Source: Viscum album (lineage: Eukaryota > Streptophyta > Magnoliopsida > Santalales > Viscaceae). From it: DNA of 64,000 nt. The notes beneath the pieces are model-generated. The model ran no database searches and had not been told where the DNA came from. It saw nothing but the letters and a program-made list of their open reading frames with translations. Every line of letters starts with the position of its first letter. Positions within the stretch are counted from its first letter, which is position 1. Location of the stretch: assembly GCA_963277665.1 (NCBI GenBank), contig OY728163.1:1900430644-1900494643 (forward strand). The letters run 5' to 3'. Positions 38,005-51,150 of this stretch are shown one piece after another. A program made the translations under genes and the position numbers.

Positions 38005-41000
38005 AGTACACTATTTTTTTTTCTAATGAAAATTTTATGATCGATGATAAGAATGGTCCAATAGGGACTGGGCAGTATATCCTTTGAATATTGTGAGTAT
38101 GTTTCATAGTTATACCATTTACGTTAGGGTTACCATTCTATTTCTAATGATTGTGGGTTTATGTCCGAGTGGGTTGATTGCAAGGGGTTATCTAATGTAC
38201 AATTATGGATTTCTAGCATATTATCTTCAAATGGAATCCAACGGGTTTGTTCATAGATCTAGAAACACCCAATGACTCTCACATCTATGATTCATGGACC
38301 TACATTCCAAAGGTATATGTTTGTTGGATGATCTGTCCTAAAAATCTAAAGAATTCACATTAGTCAAAAGGATTAGAACTCAATATCATGTCATCAATTT
38401 TGGGGGAACTATTTCATATTCTAGGACTCTCTTACATATGTTCATGAATCCTTGGTTCATTCCCAAGAATGTGTATGTAGATTACCCCTACAGTAGTAGT
38501 TGATCATGATTACGCATGGGTTCATAATCGTCTGTATGTATCTGAGGTTCGCCATTGATGAAAGAATCTATATGTATACGAGGTTATCCATCAATATTAT
38601 CCTTTTTTGGATAAGTTAGATATTATATGATTGTTAAATTAGGAAATGTTGTTTTTAAGTAATTTTTTATGAATCTTTGGAATTCATTGTCATCCAGGGA
38701 GGATATCTGCAATTTCAATGTCCGGGTCGAACCCATAAGATGGGCTTCTTTAGTATTCTCATGAGAGGAATTAGAACCCACATAGTTCGATGTGTCTTTA
38801 ATGGAAAAATCACCTTTTATAGTCATGTTACAATGACCTAACCATGAATTTTACTATCATGCATCAAGGACGTCTAGGTGAATGGTTACATTGTAAAGAT
38901 AGTGTGAGACTTATACCGAGAGAGACCAAGATACTTGGAAGAGATATGGTCTCATGGGTGAATGTGACCCCACTAGAAATGTGGCGTAGGATATATTAGG
39001 GTGATTTGGGTGTCAAGATTGGGAATTTGGGAAGATTTCTATATATTCTAGTTAATTGTGAATCAAATTCCTTGTAGTTTAGTTTGAGTTGGGTCTTACA
39101 CTTTAGGGTAGTCTAATTAAGGGAATATGATTGGGGCTTATGCATGGGAGATTCCCGTTTAGTTCATGATTGGGAATTAAACATGAGATATTCCTATTTA
39201 GTTCATTATTGGGGCTTACATCTATGGAGAAATACCATTTTAGAAAATTTTATTGGGGATTACACCTTTTAGAAGGCCCATTTCAGGGAACTTGATAGAG
39301 GATTACACCTTATAGGATGCCCATGATTGAAGTTGGGGATTACATCTATGTTTAAGGCCCATGTATTTGGTATCATATGGATTTTATGGTCACCACCAAA
39401 CTCTAAGCCCACATGAGTCATCCTCAGTGTGAGAAACAAGAGGAAGTGGTGGATTTGAAGATCACATGTCCCAGTTCATATACTGATAGAGAGTACTGGA
39501 GCCTAAAGGGGGTGAGAGAGTGGCTTTGAGTGTTCTTGTATCCTCTATTGTATAAATATAAATGATATTCACATTTTTCAATATACCAAATACGTTACTA
39601 GCTGATATGAATAGGATAAAGAGCTCCAACTCTCATAATAAATCATAGGGTCTTACCTCAAATGGAGTGCCCTGAATTTGTCTCCAGGGAAAGGGAAGAA
39701 TGTTCACCATTGAAACTCATCGAAGGGAAAGGATAGAAGTTCCCCTTGATCCCTAGAATGGGTAGGTTCACATCAATATCCCATGGTATAAATCCTCATT
39801 ATCATGGGAATGTAATCTTAGGGACATTCCAGGGGTCTTTCTTATTGTACAAATGTCCCATATAACCCCTCTTACCATGGGAATGTAAACTCAGATGGGC
39901 GCACTGATGCACCTGATGGTCTCTCACACATGTCCAATGTCTTTGGAAGAGGATTTTTCAGGATTCCATTATACTGTATTGTAGAGGTGCTAATGATGAA
40001 ATGATGGAAATGGAAGAAAAATACTAGGGCCAAAGGGTAGAACTCCCAAGGACACCCCATTACACATAGCATATCCTTACGCAAGATGGGGTTTCCTCCT
40101 CATAGTGTATATCTATGTGGGTAGGGGGACCATCCTCATAACATAGTGGTATGAAGACCTTGATTTTATCTATGTAGCACTTTTATATGTGTTTCTAGCT
40201 TCCATCCGCATTTCATGATGCTATACAGGGATGAATTCCATCCACATAGCAACTTGTAATGCAGGGCAGGGTTCCGCCCACATAGATCTTTTCTATGACG
40301 GATGACAATTTACAATAGGGGCATTGATTATGTACCTCGAAAAAAATATATATGTAAGGGATGTGGGGTTTATGGTTTGTCAATTATTTTAGTTTCACAT
40401 ACTTAATGCTATGCAACAAGTTTTACCTGCATGGAATCATCAAAGGAATCTGTCTTTTGTGATACTCTCTTCTTCCATGCCTTCATCGATAAATCGTTCT
40501 TATAATGACTAAAAATTCCTCCTTTGACTCTATTTATAGGGAATTAGGGAACTAAATACCACTATAGCTGGTCATCTGCGATGAGGATAGGATCCATCTT
40601 TTTCGGCAGCCCACAGAAGAAACCCGACATGTAGATGACTTAGTCAGCAGGGATGTGGGGTCATTATCTGTGGTAGAGAGGATCACTTCCTCGGTCCCAC
40701 AAATGACTTCATTTAATTTTTAGGGATATTATAGAATAAAATTTCTTGTGAACCATTTGTGTTTGTGGGGTATGTCGTGTGCATGGAGAATTTTTTTTCA
40801 CCACCTTGCTGCAAATGATTTCATTTGTGGGGAGCTGGCACCACCGTCTTTCTCCCATGAACTACTTAGTTTGCAGGCATCTCATGAAGTGGATCACCAT
40901 GTGGAGTGGCAGTCTATTAAGGGTTTATAATCTATGGTATGATGTTTTTACTTTTCAATTTTCTATCCTTGAAACATGTTTCCTTCAACTCTTTCTTTAA

Positions 41001-41072
41001 GTTGTTTTCCTTCATTTTCCAAATCCAAGGGATAATTTCAATTTCCCTTGCAAAATTTTCAGGACCCAAAAA
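38005..41072 (-). repeat. 5' LTR of the Tat element, truncated at its internal end
   Basis: Aligns with about 10,770-13,823, with substitutions throughout. It includes the 36-bp array (about 40,040-40,305) and the gtgagaaacaagagg block (39,428-39,442). On the minus strand it starts TGGGTCCTGAAAATTTTGCA at 41,072. The heavy divergence between the two LTRs shows a very old insertion. Confidence 0.6.
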
Positions 41073-41600
41073 TTTTAATTTCATTATTTTTTTGGTGTTC
41101 TAATAAGTTATAGTAACACCCTATTTAGGACAATAGATTTTACCTAAAAATATTTTTGGATGGAAGAAAGGACAAAGGAAGAACCTTTCTGTTTACTATT
41201 GAGTTTATTCAATGTTTGGGAATAAATAATTAGAGGAACGAGGTGGATCTCAGGATTCTCATGCAGTTTAGATTTTTTTGGTCCTTTTTATTCTTTTTAA
41301 TAATCTATATATCCATTAATAATTGGTACCATGGTATTTATGCCTTTAATTTTTCACCTCTATGACCTCATTTTATATTGTTTTTCTTTTCGAAATTTTG
41401 TTTTATATTAATGGTTCTTTTGGATTTTTTTGTATTTATTTTCATTTTGATCAACTATAATAAATAGGGTATTATTTCTCCAATAGTCCACCATACACAC
41501 TATCCTCTACACATCATCATATTATGTACGACAAGGAGCACTTGAGGCCTTATGGATCACTGTACTATTTTCTTTATAGAGAACTTGGTTAGTGTCATCA
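41073..41600. other. AT-rich stretch, possible LTR of the neighbouring chromovirus
   Basis: No gene. Its right end runs into a primer-binding-like site, so part of it may be that element's 5' LTR, but I could not match it to a 3' LTR downstream. Confidence 0.35.
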
Positions 41601-41605
41601 CAAAG

Positions 41606-41617
41606 TGGTATTAAAGC
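41606..41617 (+). other. Primer-binding-site-like sequence (tRNA-Met type), weak
   Basis: tggtattaaagc differs by two transitions from the TGGTATCAGAGC primer site of plant gypsy/copia elements. Position upstream of the gypsy coding region supports it; the site is short and could be chance. Confidence 0.4.
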
Positions 41618-42559
41618 ATTTTTTTCCATTATCTTACTATATTGGGTTGGTTGGTAAAAGACTAACATGTTTTGTGACTTATAATTAATCCAATTACTAG
41701 GAGTATCTAGCCCACATGTGGGGGAATTTCTATGTTTCCAAAAAAGGGAAATTTTATTCTTCAATTATATTATTATAGTATTACTAATTTCACTACTGGG
41801 TGATGCACATGTTATGTGATGTTACATTTTTTATGATTTTCACCATTGGTATGGTAAAATAAATTATAATTAGATCATGTATCATTATAAGTGGAAAATT
41901 ATTTATATGAAATTTATAAAAAATCCGATGAACATTTCATTACATGAACTTATAATTTTCACTCTTTAAAAGCATTAGTCGTTACACTTTTAATTCCTAT
42001 CATTACCTGGTAGGAAAGGATTGGTTATGTCAGGTGTCTATGACATTAAAAATAGTTTTTTACCACATATCATGATTATATCATTTAATTTAACCAATAT
42101 TAATATTATTAAGTCCTTAAAACCTTGTATATATGATAATTTAATTCAACAAGTTATAGGTAAATGGATTTCTAAATGCAATATAAATAGTGCATGCCTT
42201 TATATAATAGGAATGATAGTTGATATAAATGAATCATTATATATATAATCATTATAAATTATAAATCCTAATATTTAAAAATTATTTAAGTTAAATGAGA
42301 ATCCATTTGTAACATAACAAATTTTTTATGTCAATAACATGGGATTTTGAACTAGAAAAACTAAAACATTACAACAATGTCGTTATACCTTACCCTCCAA
42401 CCTTGACCTAGTAATGGGTAGTTCGTCTTTGTATAATTTCATGAAATATATTTTAAATTTATATGAATTTAGGGTATCTCTTTTAGATAGAACTTCCATT
42501 TTCAAGGATTTAACCTTGAATCATTGTATTTTCATTACCTTTTTTGAAGTGTGTGATTA

Positions 42560-44250
42560 GAATTATAGATATGTGCCTCTATAATGACCTCATGTTGAGC
42601 ACCATGAAGGTGGTGATGACCATGCTTCTAAGGTGGTGAGACATGAACCATCTATATTTTCACAAGTGGAACCTCTCCTTGTTCCACATATGTTTTCATG
42701 ATTGGGAACTGGAAAAAATATTAGAGAGGGTCTTCTACTACTAGTGTAGTTCATCGATGGTGCTCCATGGAAAATTCCAACTAAGTTTGAGTTGACTCGA
42801 AAATTCAGACTATGAAATCCTTATGTTGTCTCTTGGGATAGTAGTCCCCAAGAAGTGAAGAAGTGATTAGAGGCTATCCATATGATCCTGGAGAATTTGG
42901 ATAATCCATTAGATGAAAGGGTAAAACATGAATCCTATAAAGATTTAGGGGTCATCCTAGAAAATTTTGTATGTTATTACTCTGGTAGAACAACATCATG
43001 GAATTTTCTAGAGTGAATTTCTAAATAAAATACATGATTAATTATTCTAAGTGACTTTGAGGGATGATAGATCTCAGGAATTCATGAATCCATATATGTG
43101 TAATATGTTCAAAATATAATATTCATCCCAGCTCATATAACACTAATTTTTTAACCAAATCGTGGAAGTGATGAGTTTTCCAGGGCTAAATGTTTTGAGG
43201 TTAGACTCCAGTATTCTAACTAATGTCTTGGGAATATCCTTTGACATACAAATATCTCTAAGGATGTAAACCATTTCCATTTATCTGAGTGGAATCTAGG
43301 GGGATATAATGGTTCATTTCATTAATCAATATCTTGAAGAACATATAATGGATTATCCATTGGATGGATGACTCATCATGAGACATTTTTTGGGTTTTGG
43401 CAGCCAGGTTGTCTGCAATGGATGTTATATGGTATTCCATCAGTGTGCTATAGAGGATTACATGATGAATATATTTGATAGAGACATAATATAGTGTTGA
43501 TCATGTTGAAATTTAGTCTATATCTAGATATTTTATAGGAAGTTTCCATTTGTTCCATGTGAGAGGGGATCTACAATAACTTAATGTCAGAGTAGAATCT
43601 GTAGTCCTATGACAGGTTGTAATCTATAATACCACATGTTGTTCATTACATGGTTATTTTTGAGTCTGAGGTAGATTGAAACATGATGAATATAACCAAA
43701 AAAGTGGAGATTCTATGTGAGTTCATGTTATTTGTTATGTTCATGGATCTGGTCAATTACATGTGGTTCAACCTACACTAGTTTAGTATAGCATCATTTC
43801 ATATATAGTGAGTGATAGGACAATAGTTCCCTATAATTTATTTTTTTTCATATTTTCACATAGGCACATCACACTCAATTATATCTATTTATTTAATGAT
43901 ATTTTTGGATTTAGATATTGAATACCTATTTGGGGTTATGTCCCTTGACCACACCTAGAAATTTTTTGAGAGGAAAATCATTGTTGCAATGAGTGTCCCT
44001 TAGAGATATGTGGCTACTTATTTCTATGGTATATTTTTATCCTTAATATGGTAGACTTCAAATTAATTCATGGGATTCATTTTCTAGTAGAGTTTTGATA
44101 ACATATTAATTATTACCAATGATAAGAGTAATTCTCATCACATGATAGTGGTAGATATGATGAAAAGGGAGAATGGGTTCTTTAGGTAAGTCAAACCGTT
44201 CCTAAGAATCATGATATATGAAGAGAGTATACCTAGTTTGATTGTATCAT
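42560..44250 (+). pseudogene. Presumed chromovirus gag/protease region
   Basis: Only weak family resemblance, for example a TSWNFLE...F.NT block near 43,000 resembling the gag 'tW.eF...F..kY'. Stops are frequent. Assigned mainly by position before the RT. Confidence 0.35.
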
Positions 44251-44289
44251 ATAAGACGATGCAGGACTAGAGTAGGCTATCATTCCTCT

Positions 44290-44900
44290 AGTTGTGGAGA
44301 AATTTAGAGAAATCTTCCCGGATGAAACTTCTGGGATTAATTCCCAAAAGAGGTTCAATTTACTATTGAGATAATTCGTGTAGATGAATCAATATATAAT
44401 CCTCCATGTGTGATATCACCTATTTAGATCCATGAACTCAAAAGGCTATTGGAGGAGTAGGAGGATAAAGGGATTTTAGACACATTAATTCTTATTAGGG
44501 TTTACCAGTACTTTTATCCAAGAATTTAGATTGTAGATTACACTTATGTGAGGATTGCATATGGATTAATCTATTTAATATAAAAAAATCATTTAAATTC
44601 CTCATACATATGATCTATTCTACTAGAGATAGGGTTCTATGGTCTTCTTTATGATTGACTTGTGGTCAGGATACCATCAATTGATATTGAATACCACATA
44701 CATATGAGGTATAGTATTCAAATTTTTGTACATATTAAATGAGTATAAGGTAATTTTGTTCATTATAAAAAGTATACATGCTATTATTATGGCCCTAATG
44801 AATAAAGTCTTTCAACTATATCTAAGTGCCATTGTAGTTGTTTTTTCTTAATAAAATCATAGTATACTCTGAGTCATGAGTGGAGAATGTGTGATATCTT
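44290..44900 (+). pseudogene. Chromovirus reverse transcriptase, broken
   Basis: Near 44,285-44,330 the frame reads KFREIFPDETSGI (family 'f.dvFpeelpGlP'). At 44,645-44,685 it reads FFMIDLWSGYHQL, one or two changes from the family's 'fSKIDLrSGYHQl'. At 44,785-44,845 it reads ALMNKVFQLYLSAIVVVF, matching 'dlMNrvF..yLd.fvvVFiDDil', after which the DD is lost to stops. The domain is recognisable but dead. Confidence 0.8.
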
Positions 44901-45099
44901 GGGGTTGTTTTGATTACTCCTTTAGAAAAAATAATATATTCTAATAAAATTAAGTACATATTTTGGATCCAAAAAGTTAACTCTTTAGGTCAAATAATAT
45001 CATGAATAGTAGTATCAATGGATCAGGATAATAATGTTTTTTGATTTTTGTTGCATCATGGGATATGATGGTTACTACTAGTACTTAATTCAAGAACAT

Positions 45100-46150
45100 T
45101 TATCACATTTTAGTGCCACTCAATGTTCTAACTAATAATGGTGTATGTTTATATAGTTAAAATATTAAAAAAGTCCTTTTTATGTTGAATGGAAAGTTGA
45201 CCACAATACCAATAGATATTTTTCAAGATCTTTTAAAAGTTAAAACTATTTATTATGATGAATTAGGACTCATCATGGGAGAAATGTTGATGTATGAGGA
45301 GTGATTCATTGTGTACAAGTATTAATATTTAAGGCCTTACTCATACAATTACATGACACACATCTTTGTGTTTATAGATATTGTTCATGGTCTATGTTAC
45401 TGATGAGATTACATCATGGGGAAGTGTTTGGTGGCATATACAGACAATTAGAGCCTCATGTACAAATTTTCTCTACTAAACCTAATTATTCAAACATGGA
45501 GAAAGTTTGAAAATAGTTTTTCTGTTGATTTTGAGATGATATTTATTCTAGGGAATTGTAATGCTATCACAGATTCTCTGATCTGAACGGACTAGGCTCA
45601 TTTTGTTATAGAATACAGTAGTGAATGAATGTTGATGAATCTATTTACTAAAATTAACCTTTACATTCAGGAGTTTTAGGAAAATATTATCCTCAGTTCT
45701 ATGGTGATGATCAACTACCTCATTCATTTATTGATGAGGATGATATCATGTATGTTGAAGAGTGTGTATGGGTTTATAAAGGCATTCATGAAGAACTGAT
45801 GCAAGAATATCATTATTTGAAATGGGTAGTTCATCTCATACTAACCAAAATGTATCATGATAATCCCCACCGGTAATGGTTCCATATGATGAAAATAGAA
45901 ATATCAGGTTATTTCTCTTAGTGTTAAACCTATCATCTAGTGAATACAGAACACATGTACCATGCTATAAATTGATACCCATTACCTATCATTGAATGAA
46001 AATTTGATGATGTTATGATGGAATTTGTAATGGAGTTATTGTATTCACCATGAGGAAGTGAAACCATATGGTTGAATTTGGATATGCTAACAAAGGGAAA
46101 CCATTTATTTCATATCTTAGAGACATTATTAGGTGATGATATTGGGTGAG
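45100..46150 (+). pseudogene. Chromovirus RNase H remnant and integrase, broken
   Basis: RNase H is hard to follow. Near 45,802-45,870 the frame reads VVHLILTKMYHDN (family 'HpG.tKMy.dlr..fwWpgmk'). From about 45,970 it reads YPLPIIE, a stop, then KFDDVMMEFVMELLYSP, a stop, then GSETIWLNLDMLTKGNHF. This matches the integrase 'pLpiPewkWe.isMDFv.GLP.s..g.d.iwvvVDRLTKsAhF'. The first catalytic Asp of the family is here Glu (MEFV). The rest of the core is lost. Confidence 0.8.
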
Positions 46151-46650
46151 TATATATTCTATAGATTATTTTTCTTTATGGGATTTTATATTCTATTATA
46201 TAAAACTTGAAACTATGATTACATAAATTATTTATTTAGGGTTATGTATTGATCTTTATTCGATGGTACTTTTGAGTACATCTTATAATACATAGACTTG
46301 AGACCAATGTATGTAGACTATATATATACGAGGGGAAAATAAATTTTCATATGTATTATATTTTGGAGGCTCTGAAGATAAAAAATTCCTCTTGTTGAGT
46401 TTTGATATACCAATATATTACACTAAACATTTTTTATTCCTTTTTTTGACTCTCTATATTTTAGGTTATTCCATTCAATTATATAGTGTTTAGAGGCATG
46501 GGAGGTAGAGTATATGGGGAACAACATCATTTCAGACACATTAGTGCATTTACATCTATTCCTAAAATATATATAAAGATACCAATCTAAAAAAAAGTAT
46601 TGTATCGATTAGTATCACCAACCTCTATAGTTTGAGGTGGGGGTTCATGT

Positions 46651-48207
46651 ATTTTCATAATATTTTTATTGGTTATATCATTGATAGTTTCACAGGTAAT
46701 GAAATATAGAAAATATATTTTATAGGATATTAAATATTTTGGGAGGGAAAAGATGACAGTTTATTATTTAATTCATCCTCATATATGTTGGTTTAGGCAT
46801 ACTATCTTCCATATAACTAAGATCCATCATTATTTTTTAATCCCACGACTCTGATACCATGGATTTTTTTCATAGAAGGTAATTATTAATTTTAGGTGTA
46901 TCATGTGTGTATCATTGACCATGGAAATAATTATTTGTAAGGAAGAATGATTATGATGGATTTTTCATTGTGTAAACACATCTATATTTACAAGTATTCA
47001 TAGAAATGAGAATATGATATACACGCCTAGTTTCCTAATCTGTTCTTTGATCGAGTTCAAAAAACCATAGGATGAAATTTTTTATAGGAGTTCTTTATTA
47101 AGGTTTGAAACGTATTAATTTTGGCATAAACCTCTTTTTTGTCCTTTATGAACAGATATATGGGTTTTGGGTGGTCACTAGTGTGTGATAGATGACCTAA
47201 AGGGATCAAGGTCATACATTCCAGGGACTATAGTTCCATAGACTAGCCAGTTGCAGTCTAATAGTTATATAGTAAACATTATGTAGGCTTAGTAATGAAC
47301 TACAAGTACTCTCAAGTAACTAGAGTCACCCAAAGGCCCACAAGGGAAACATGGACGCCATTTTTTTAAATAAGGGTTAGAAGGGTCATCTACCACTTCT
47401 CCCTTATATATTTTGCAGCCCAATTCTCACCCTAATTTGAATAAATCCAGTTAGGGAGGTATATCCCTCTTTCCTCCCCTTTTTACTAGTAAATCTAAAA
47501 TACATGAGCTCTAATTTCATCATTGGTGGTCATATTGGCGACCCTCAGTAATGTTATTAATTATTTAGCTTCTAATATCGATGTTTCAATCTCTCTAAAC
47601 CACTTCATCAATGACTTTAGTAAATAAAATATTTTCATTAATTTTGTCTAGTTTTCTAATATCTTTTTATCCTGATCAAATATTTTTGATGTACTATATA
47701 GGTTGTATTATACGGGCCATTGTTTGTGGGTAAATATAATTTTCCATAATTTTTTCTCAATTTATAAAATGTTTCTCTGTGAAACATTGATGGAATTTCA
47801 TATGTTGAACATAAAATTTATATTAATTAATATTTTCACCTGAATCTTGTCCTAGATTAACTATAGCCCTGAAAAAATTATTGGAGGTTGACATACTCTA
47901 CCTAAACCACCTTATAGTGTGTGTTTTTACTGACCCCCATGATAGAAAAACATTCAATATAATAAAAAAACCTTATGTTATGTTTGTCTTTGAATTTAGG
48001 AGAACTCTATTTTCTCATTTATGTAACTAAGACATGCCCATATGGTGTGTTTGGGTATTAAATTTTAAAATTAAATTCTTAGGATGAAAATTTGGTTTCG
48101 TTTTAAAAAATTATAAATGTTAACACTAGTAGGGTTTAATTATGATAAATTAATTGACATAATTACCTTAAATGCACTAATTTTATAGTACCTTGGATTT
48201 CATTTCT
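46651..48207. other. AT-rich DNA, possible LTR remains; no gene
   Basis: No open frame of note. The segment around 47,330-47,500, with tatatattttgcagcccaattctcacc, has the look of an LTR promoter and leader, but no second copy is in the window to confirm it. Sequence ends abruptly at the Tekay-like LTR. Confidence 0.4.
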
Positions 48208-48462
48208 TGTCACGACCCGTCCTCGGGGCCCATGCCGTGACTACCCCAAGCCCGCCTTCTATAGGCCAGGGGCTGGCGACTAGCACCAAGGCGTAAATCC
48301 CGGTAAAAAGGGAAGGCATTGCCTTTGTAAAGTAAACAAGCACCACAGAGTAAGAAAGCAGAAACGTAAACACTAAGTAAGAACAGAGTACAACTGAAAG
48401 TGCAGAAAAGTAAATGGGCCAGTATACAAACCCAAAATGAAAGTAAAGTACAACTCGAAAGG

Positions 48463-48472
48463 CACTACAACA
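48463..48472 (+). repeat. Left terminal inverted repeat of CACTA
   Basis: CACTACAACA, preceded by the target duplication AGG at 48,460-48,462. It pairs with 60,114-60,123. Confidence 0.95.
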
Positions 48473-48484
48473 AATGCCGGTCCT

Positions 48485-48872
48485 AGCGGCGGTTTAAACC
48501 GCCGCTATATTGTGTGGCGGCGGTTTACAAAAACCGCCGCTAAGTTTGGCGTCGGCAATCTATTAGCGGCGGTTTTTTTGATTCCACGGCGGTTTTAGAA
48601 ATGTGTCGTAGGTCCGTCATTTAGCAGCGGTTTCTCTTCATTTAGCGGCGGTTATATGGGTATCTTATTCGCGACGGTTTTAACCGCTGCTAAATTCAGG
48701 CGTTTGATGCGCCTATTCTGCGGCGGTGAATACCACCGCTAAATATCAACATAATATATTTAGCGGCGGTTAAAACCGCCGCTAAATAATTCCCGGTTAT
48801 TTAGCGGCGGTTTTAACCGCCGCTAAATGCTCACAGGTATGGCATTAGCGGCGGTTAAAACCGCCGCTAAAT
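48485..48872. repeat. Left subterminal repeat array (GCGGCGG/CCGCCGC)
   Basis: About 18 copies of agcggcggtttt or its reverse, many arranged as inverted pairs such as ttagcggcggttaaaaccgccgctaa. In En/Spm, short subterminal repeats bind the TNPA-type protein and are needed for transposition; this array is the likely equivalent. The pairs could form hairpins, and their CpGs make them methylation targets. Confidence 0.9.
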
Positions 48873-51150
48873 GTTGAACTGGAAAAAAAAAATATTGGAT
48901 CTGCTCCACCACTGCCCTAAATTTTCCAAAACCACAGCCACATCTCACCCATCAGCCCCACATAATATCACATCCACACATATTTGTAATGTACAACAGC
49001 TTACAACATTATTACATCATTACCATTTCATATTCCATCACTAAAAGAATACTACCACAAACCACTACACACAAAAACCAACATCCTCATAATAGTGACC
49101 ATAACATCTCTTACCATAATAAAAACCAACATTAAAAACACCATCCCTCATAGACAAAACCACACCATAACAAGAAACATGTATCTCACTATGAGAACCA
49201 AATTCACCCATAACACGTCCACAATTAAAAACAAATTGTGAAACCAAACTTGTTGGTTCCATCATACTTCAAACCCCTTAAATCCCACACAAAAAAAGAT
49301 GAACAACAGACAACCAAATGTACACAAGAATATATTTCAAGATATATGAAGACAATTCCACATTAATTCATCATCTCATGTGGTTGTTTTTTCATAATTA
49401 TCAAAATTTTCAATGTAATTGATTCTTATCAAAATATACCTATTATTCCTTTTTCGATGGATGAGTTAAAATAATCATCCAAAAGAAGATTTTATAAATA
49501 GACAAATAATACATTCAGGAATCACAAGGAAGAAGAGAATGATACTGTGGAATAATAATGAAAAACCAAATATCTAGTAACCATATTTGAAATCACGGAT
49601 CACGTAAAATCCATTTCAAAATCAATTAGTTATTTTTTCTTTGATTTATCTCAATTACCCACCCACATGGAGAAAACCACGATAATTTCATAAATGGTAA
49701 AATAAATAGAGATTAAGGACACCCTAATAGAATATACTATAATTATTTCTACACAAAAAAATGGAAATGAGAAGGAGATGTAATAGCCTATATATACCAA
49801 GGTAATGCTTTGATCAGTAACACAACCCATTTAGAGAATGGAGGAATAATGGAGGGGGACTAAAAACAACATCAAACTTCACATCACGGTGCAATCAAAT
49901 GAAGAATGGTAGTAAAGAACATACCTAGAATTTCATGTTTGGGGAGTCCATGTCCCATATAGTGGATATAAAAAATTAAAACCATATCTAAGGATTGATG
50001 AAACAAGATAAAAACAAGTTAATAAATAATATAGAAGGAGTCCCCTAATTTAAGATTCAAAATTTAATTTACCAAACATTATTGGGTTGTTATGTTTGTC
50101 AAAATTCCATTTTTTTGTATCATCAAATTTGGTTTCATTTAAATGATGGGTAATTGACCATTTAAAACCATGAATCATGATTATTTCAGTAATGTTGGGA
50201 TACATGGATGATATTGTGAATTATTTTTATCAGTGGTTAGAGCTCCAACTGATATAACACCTCACCAATGTTCACCAAAACCTAAAAAATCCAGAACAAC
50301 CTAGGAGAATCCACACTCCCTCACACAAAATATGCCTACACCATCATGGAAACAACCTCAAGAACACATGATCTTTGAAATATAACTACATGGGTCTACA
50401 TCTATATTATACAGTGGTATTGAAATGAGCCTGATCTTCTTTTATATTTTCTATAACTATTAGGATATTTTAAGTCATGCATTACACCACACTTGAAAAA
50501 TATTTTTTTATTCCCTTACATAGACACATCATAATGTAAAAGTATACAACATCTAACACAACTCATAGAATATATACACAAAAATAGATGAATGATGTAT
50601 ATTTTTATCAGAAAACAAAAAAAAATTGGTGTTTTATTCACCCATAATGCAACTAGGTCAAAATTAATGTTCCCAAAAAATCCCACAACTTATTGAAATT
50701 CAATTCCAGATTTCCATCGATTAGGGGATTGAAAGTCATTTTAAAGAGAGTTTAGGTAATGGATGGATTCCATATTCCTCCCAATAATGATGATATGAAA
50801 TAGGAATTACATTCTAAACAATTAATTATGGTATCATGGGGAGTCCTAAAACCTCATCCATGTACAATCATTCTTAATAATGTATTTAACTGGACTCCTT
50901 GATTTCTATATAATGTTATGAAATCATTATTCAATATATGATCACATATCCTCCCTAATATTGGGGATACATTGTGACCATCACAATATTTGACCCTCCA
51001 CCAAAATGATTTAATGATTGTATACATAAGGAAACATGAGAAATCAAGAAAATGTTAGGACATGGAAATGTTTGGTGACAACTATGTGTCATAAATGTTA
51101 CATATACAAACCAACTGTTATCATACTTGTTCAACACATCAACAATACTA
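48873..51150. other. CACTA 3' non-coding region
   Basis: AT-rich, with no protein similarity on either strand. It lies between the transposase stop codon and the left subterminal repeats, and includes whatever poly(A) signals the transcript used. Confidence 0.6.

Larger units (their letters stand above)
10330..41072 (-). mobile_element. Giant Ty3/gypsy retrotransposon, Tat lineage, with a nested LINE
   Basis: Two direct copies of a long repeat (10,330-13,823 and 38,005-41,072) flank minus-strand gag, protease, RT, RNase H, a second RNase H and integrase in gypsy order. The second RNase H (NNEEEYQALIIGLDIA block) resembles the extra archaeal-type RNase H that marks the Tat lineage. Long LTRs, a long integrase-to-LTR interval and an antisense accessory gene are known in Tat elements such as Grande, Retand and Ogre. 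On the minus strand both LTRs appear to start with TG (TGGGTCCTGAAAATTTTGCA at 41,072; TGACCTAAAACCATTGCA at 13,823). No convincing PBS was found near 38,000; the 5' LTR lacks the roughly 430 bases at that end and may carry a deletion. All coding parts are broken. Total is about 30.7 kb including the nested LINE. Boundaries are approximate. Confidence 0.7.
41600..46650 (+). mobile_element. Ty3/gypsy chromovirus relic, heavily decayed
   Basis: In order on the + strand: a primer-site-like sequence, weak gag-like region, RT, RNase H region, integrase, and a purine-rich run (gaggtggggg, about 46,636-46,645). The order gag-RT-integrase and the form of the integrase indicate a chromovirus. LTRs were not delimited. 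The element lies next to the Tat 5' LTR, not inside it. Confidence 0.65.
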
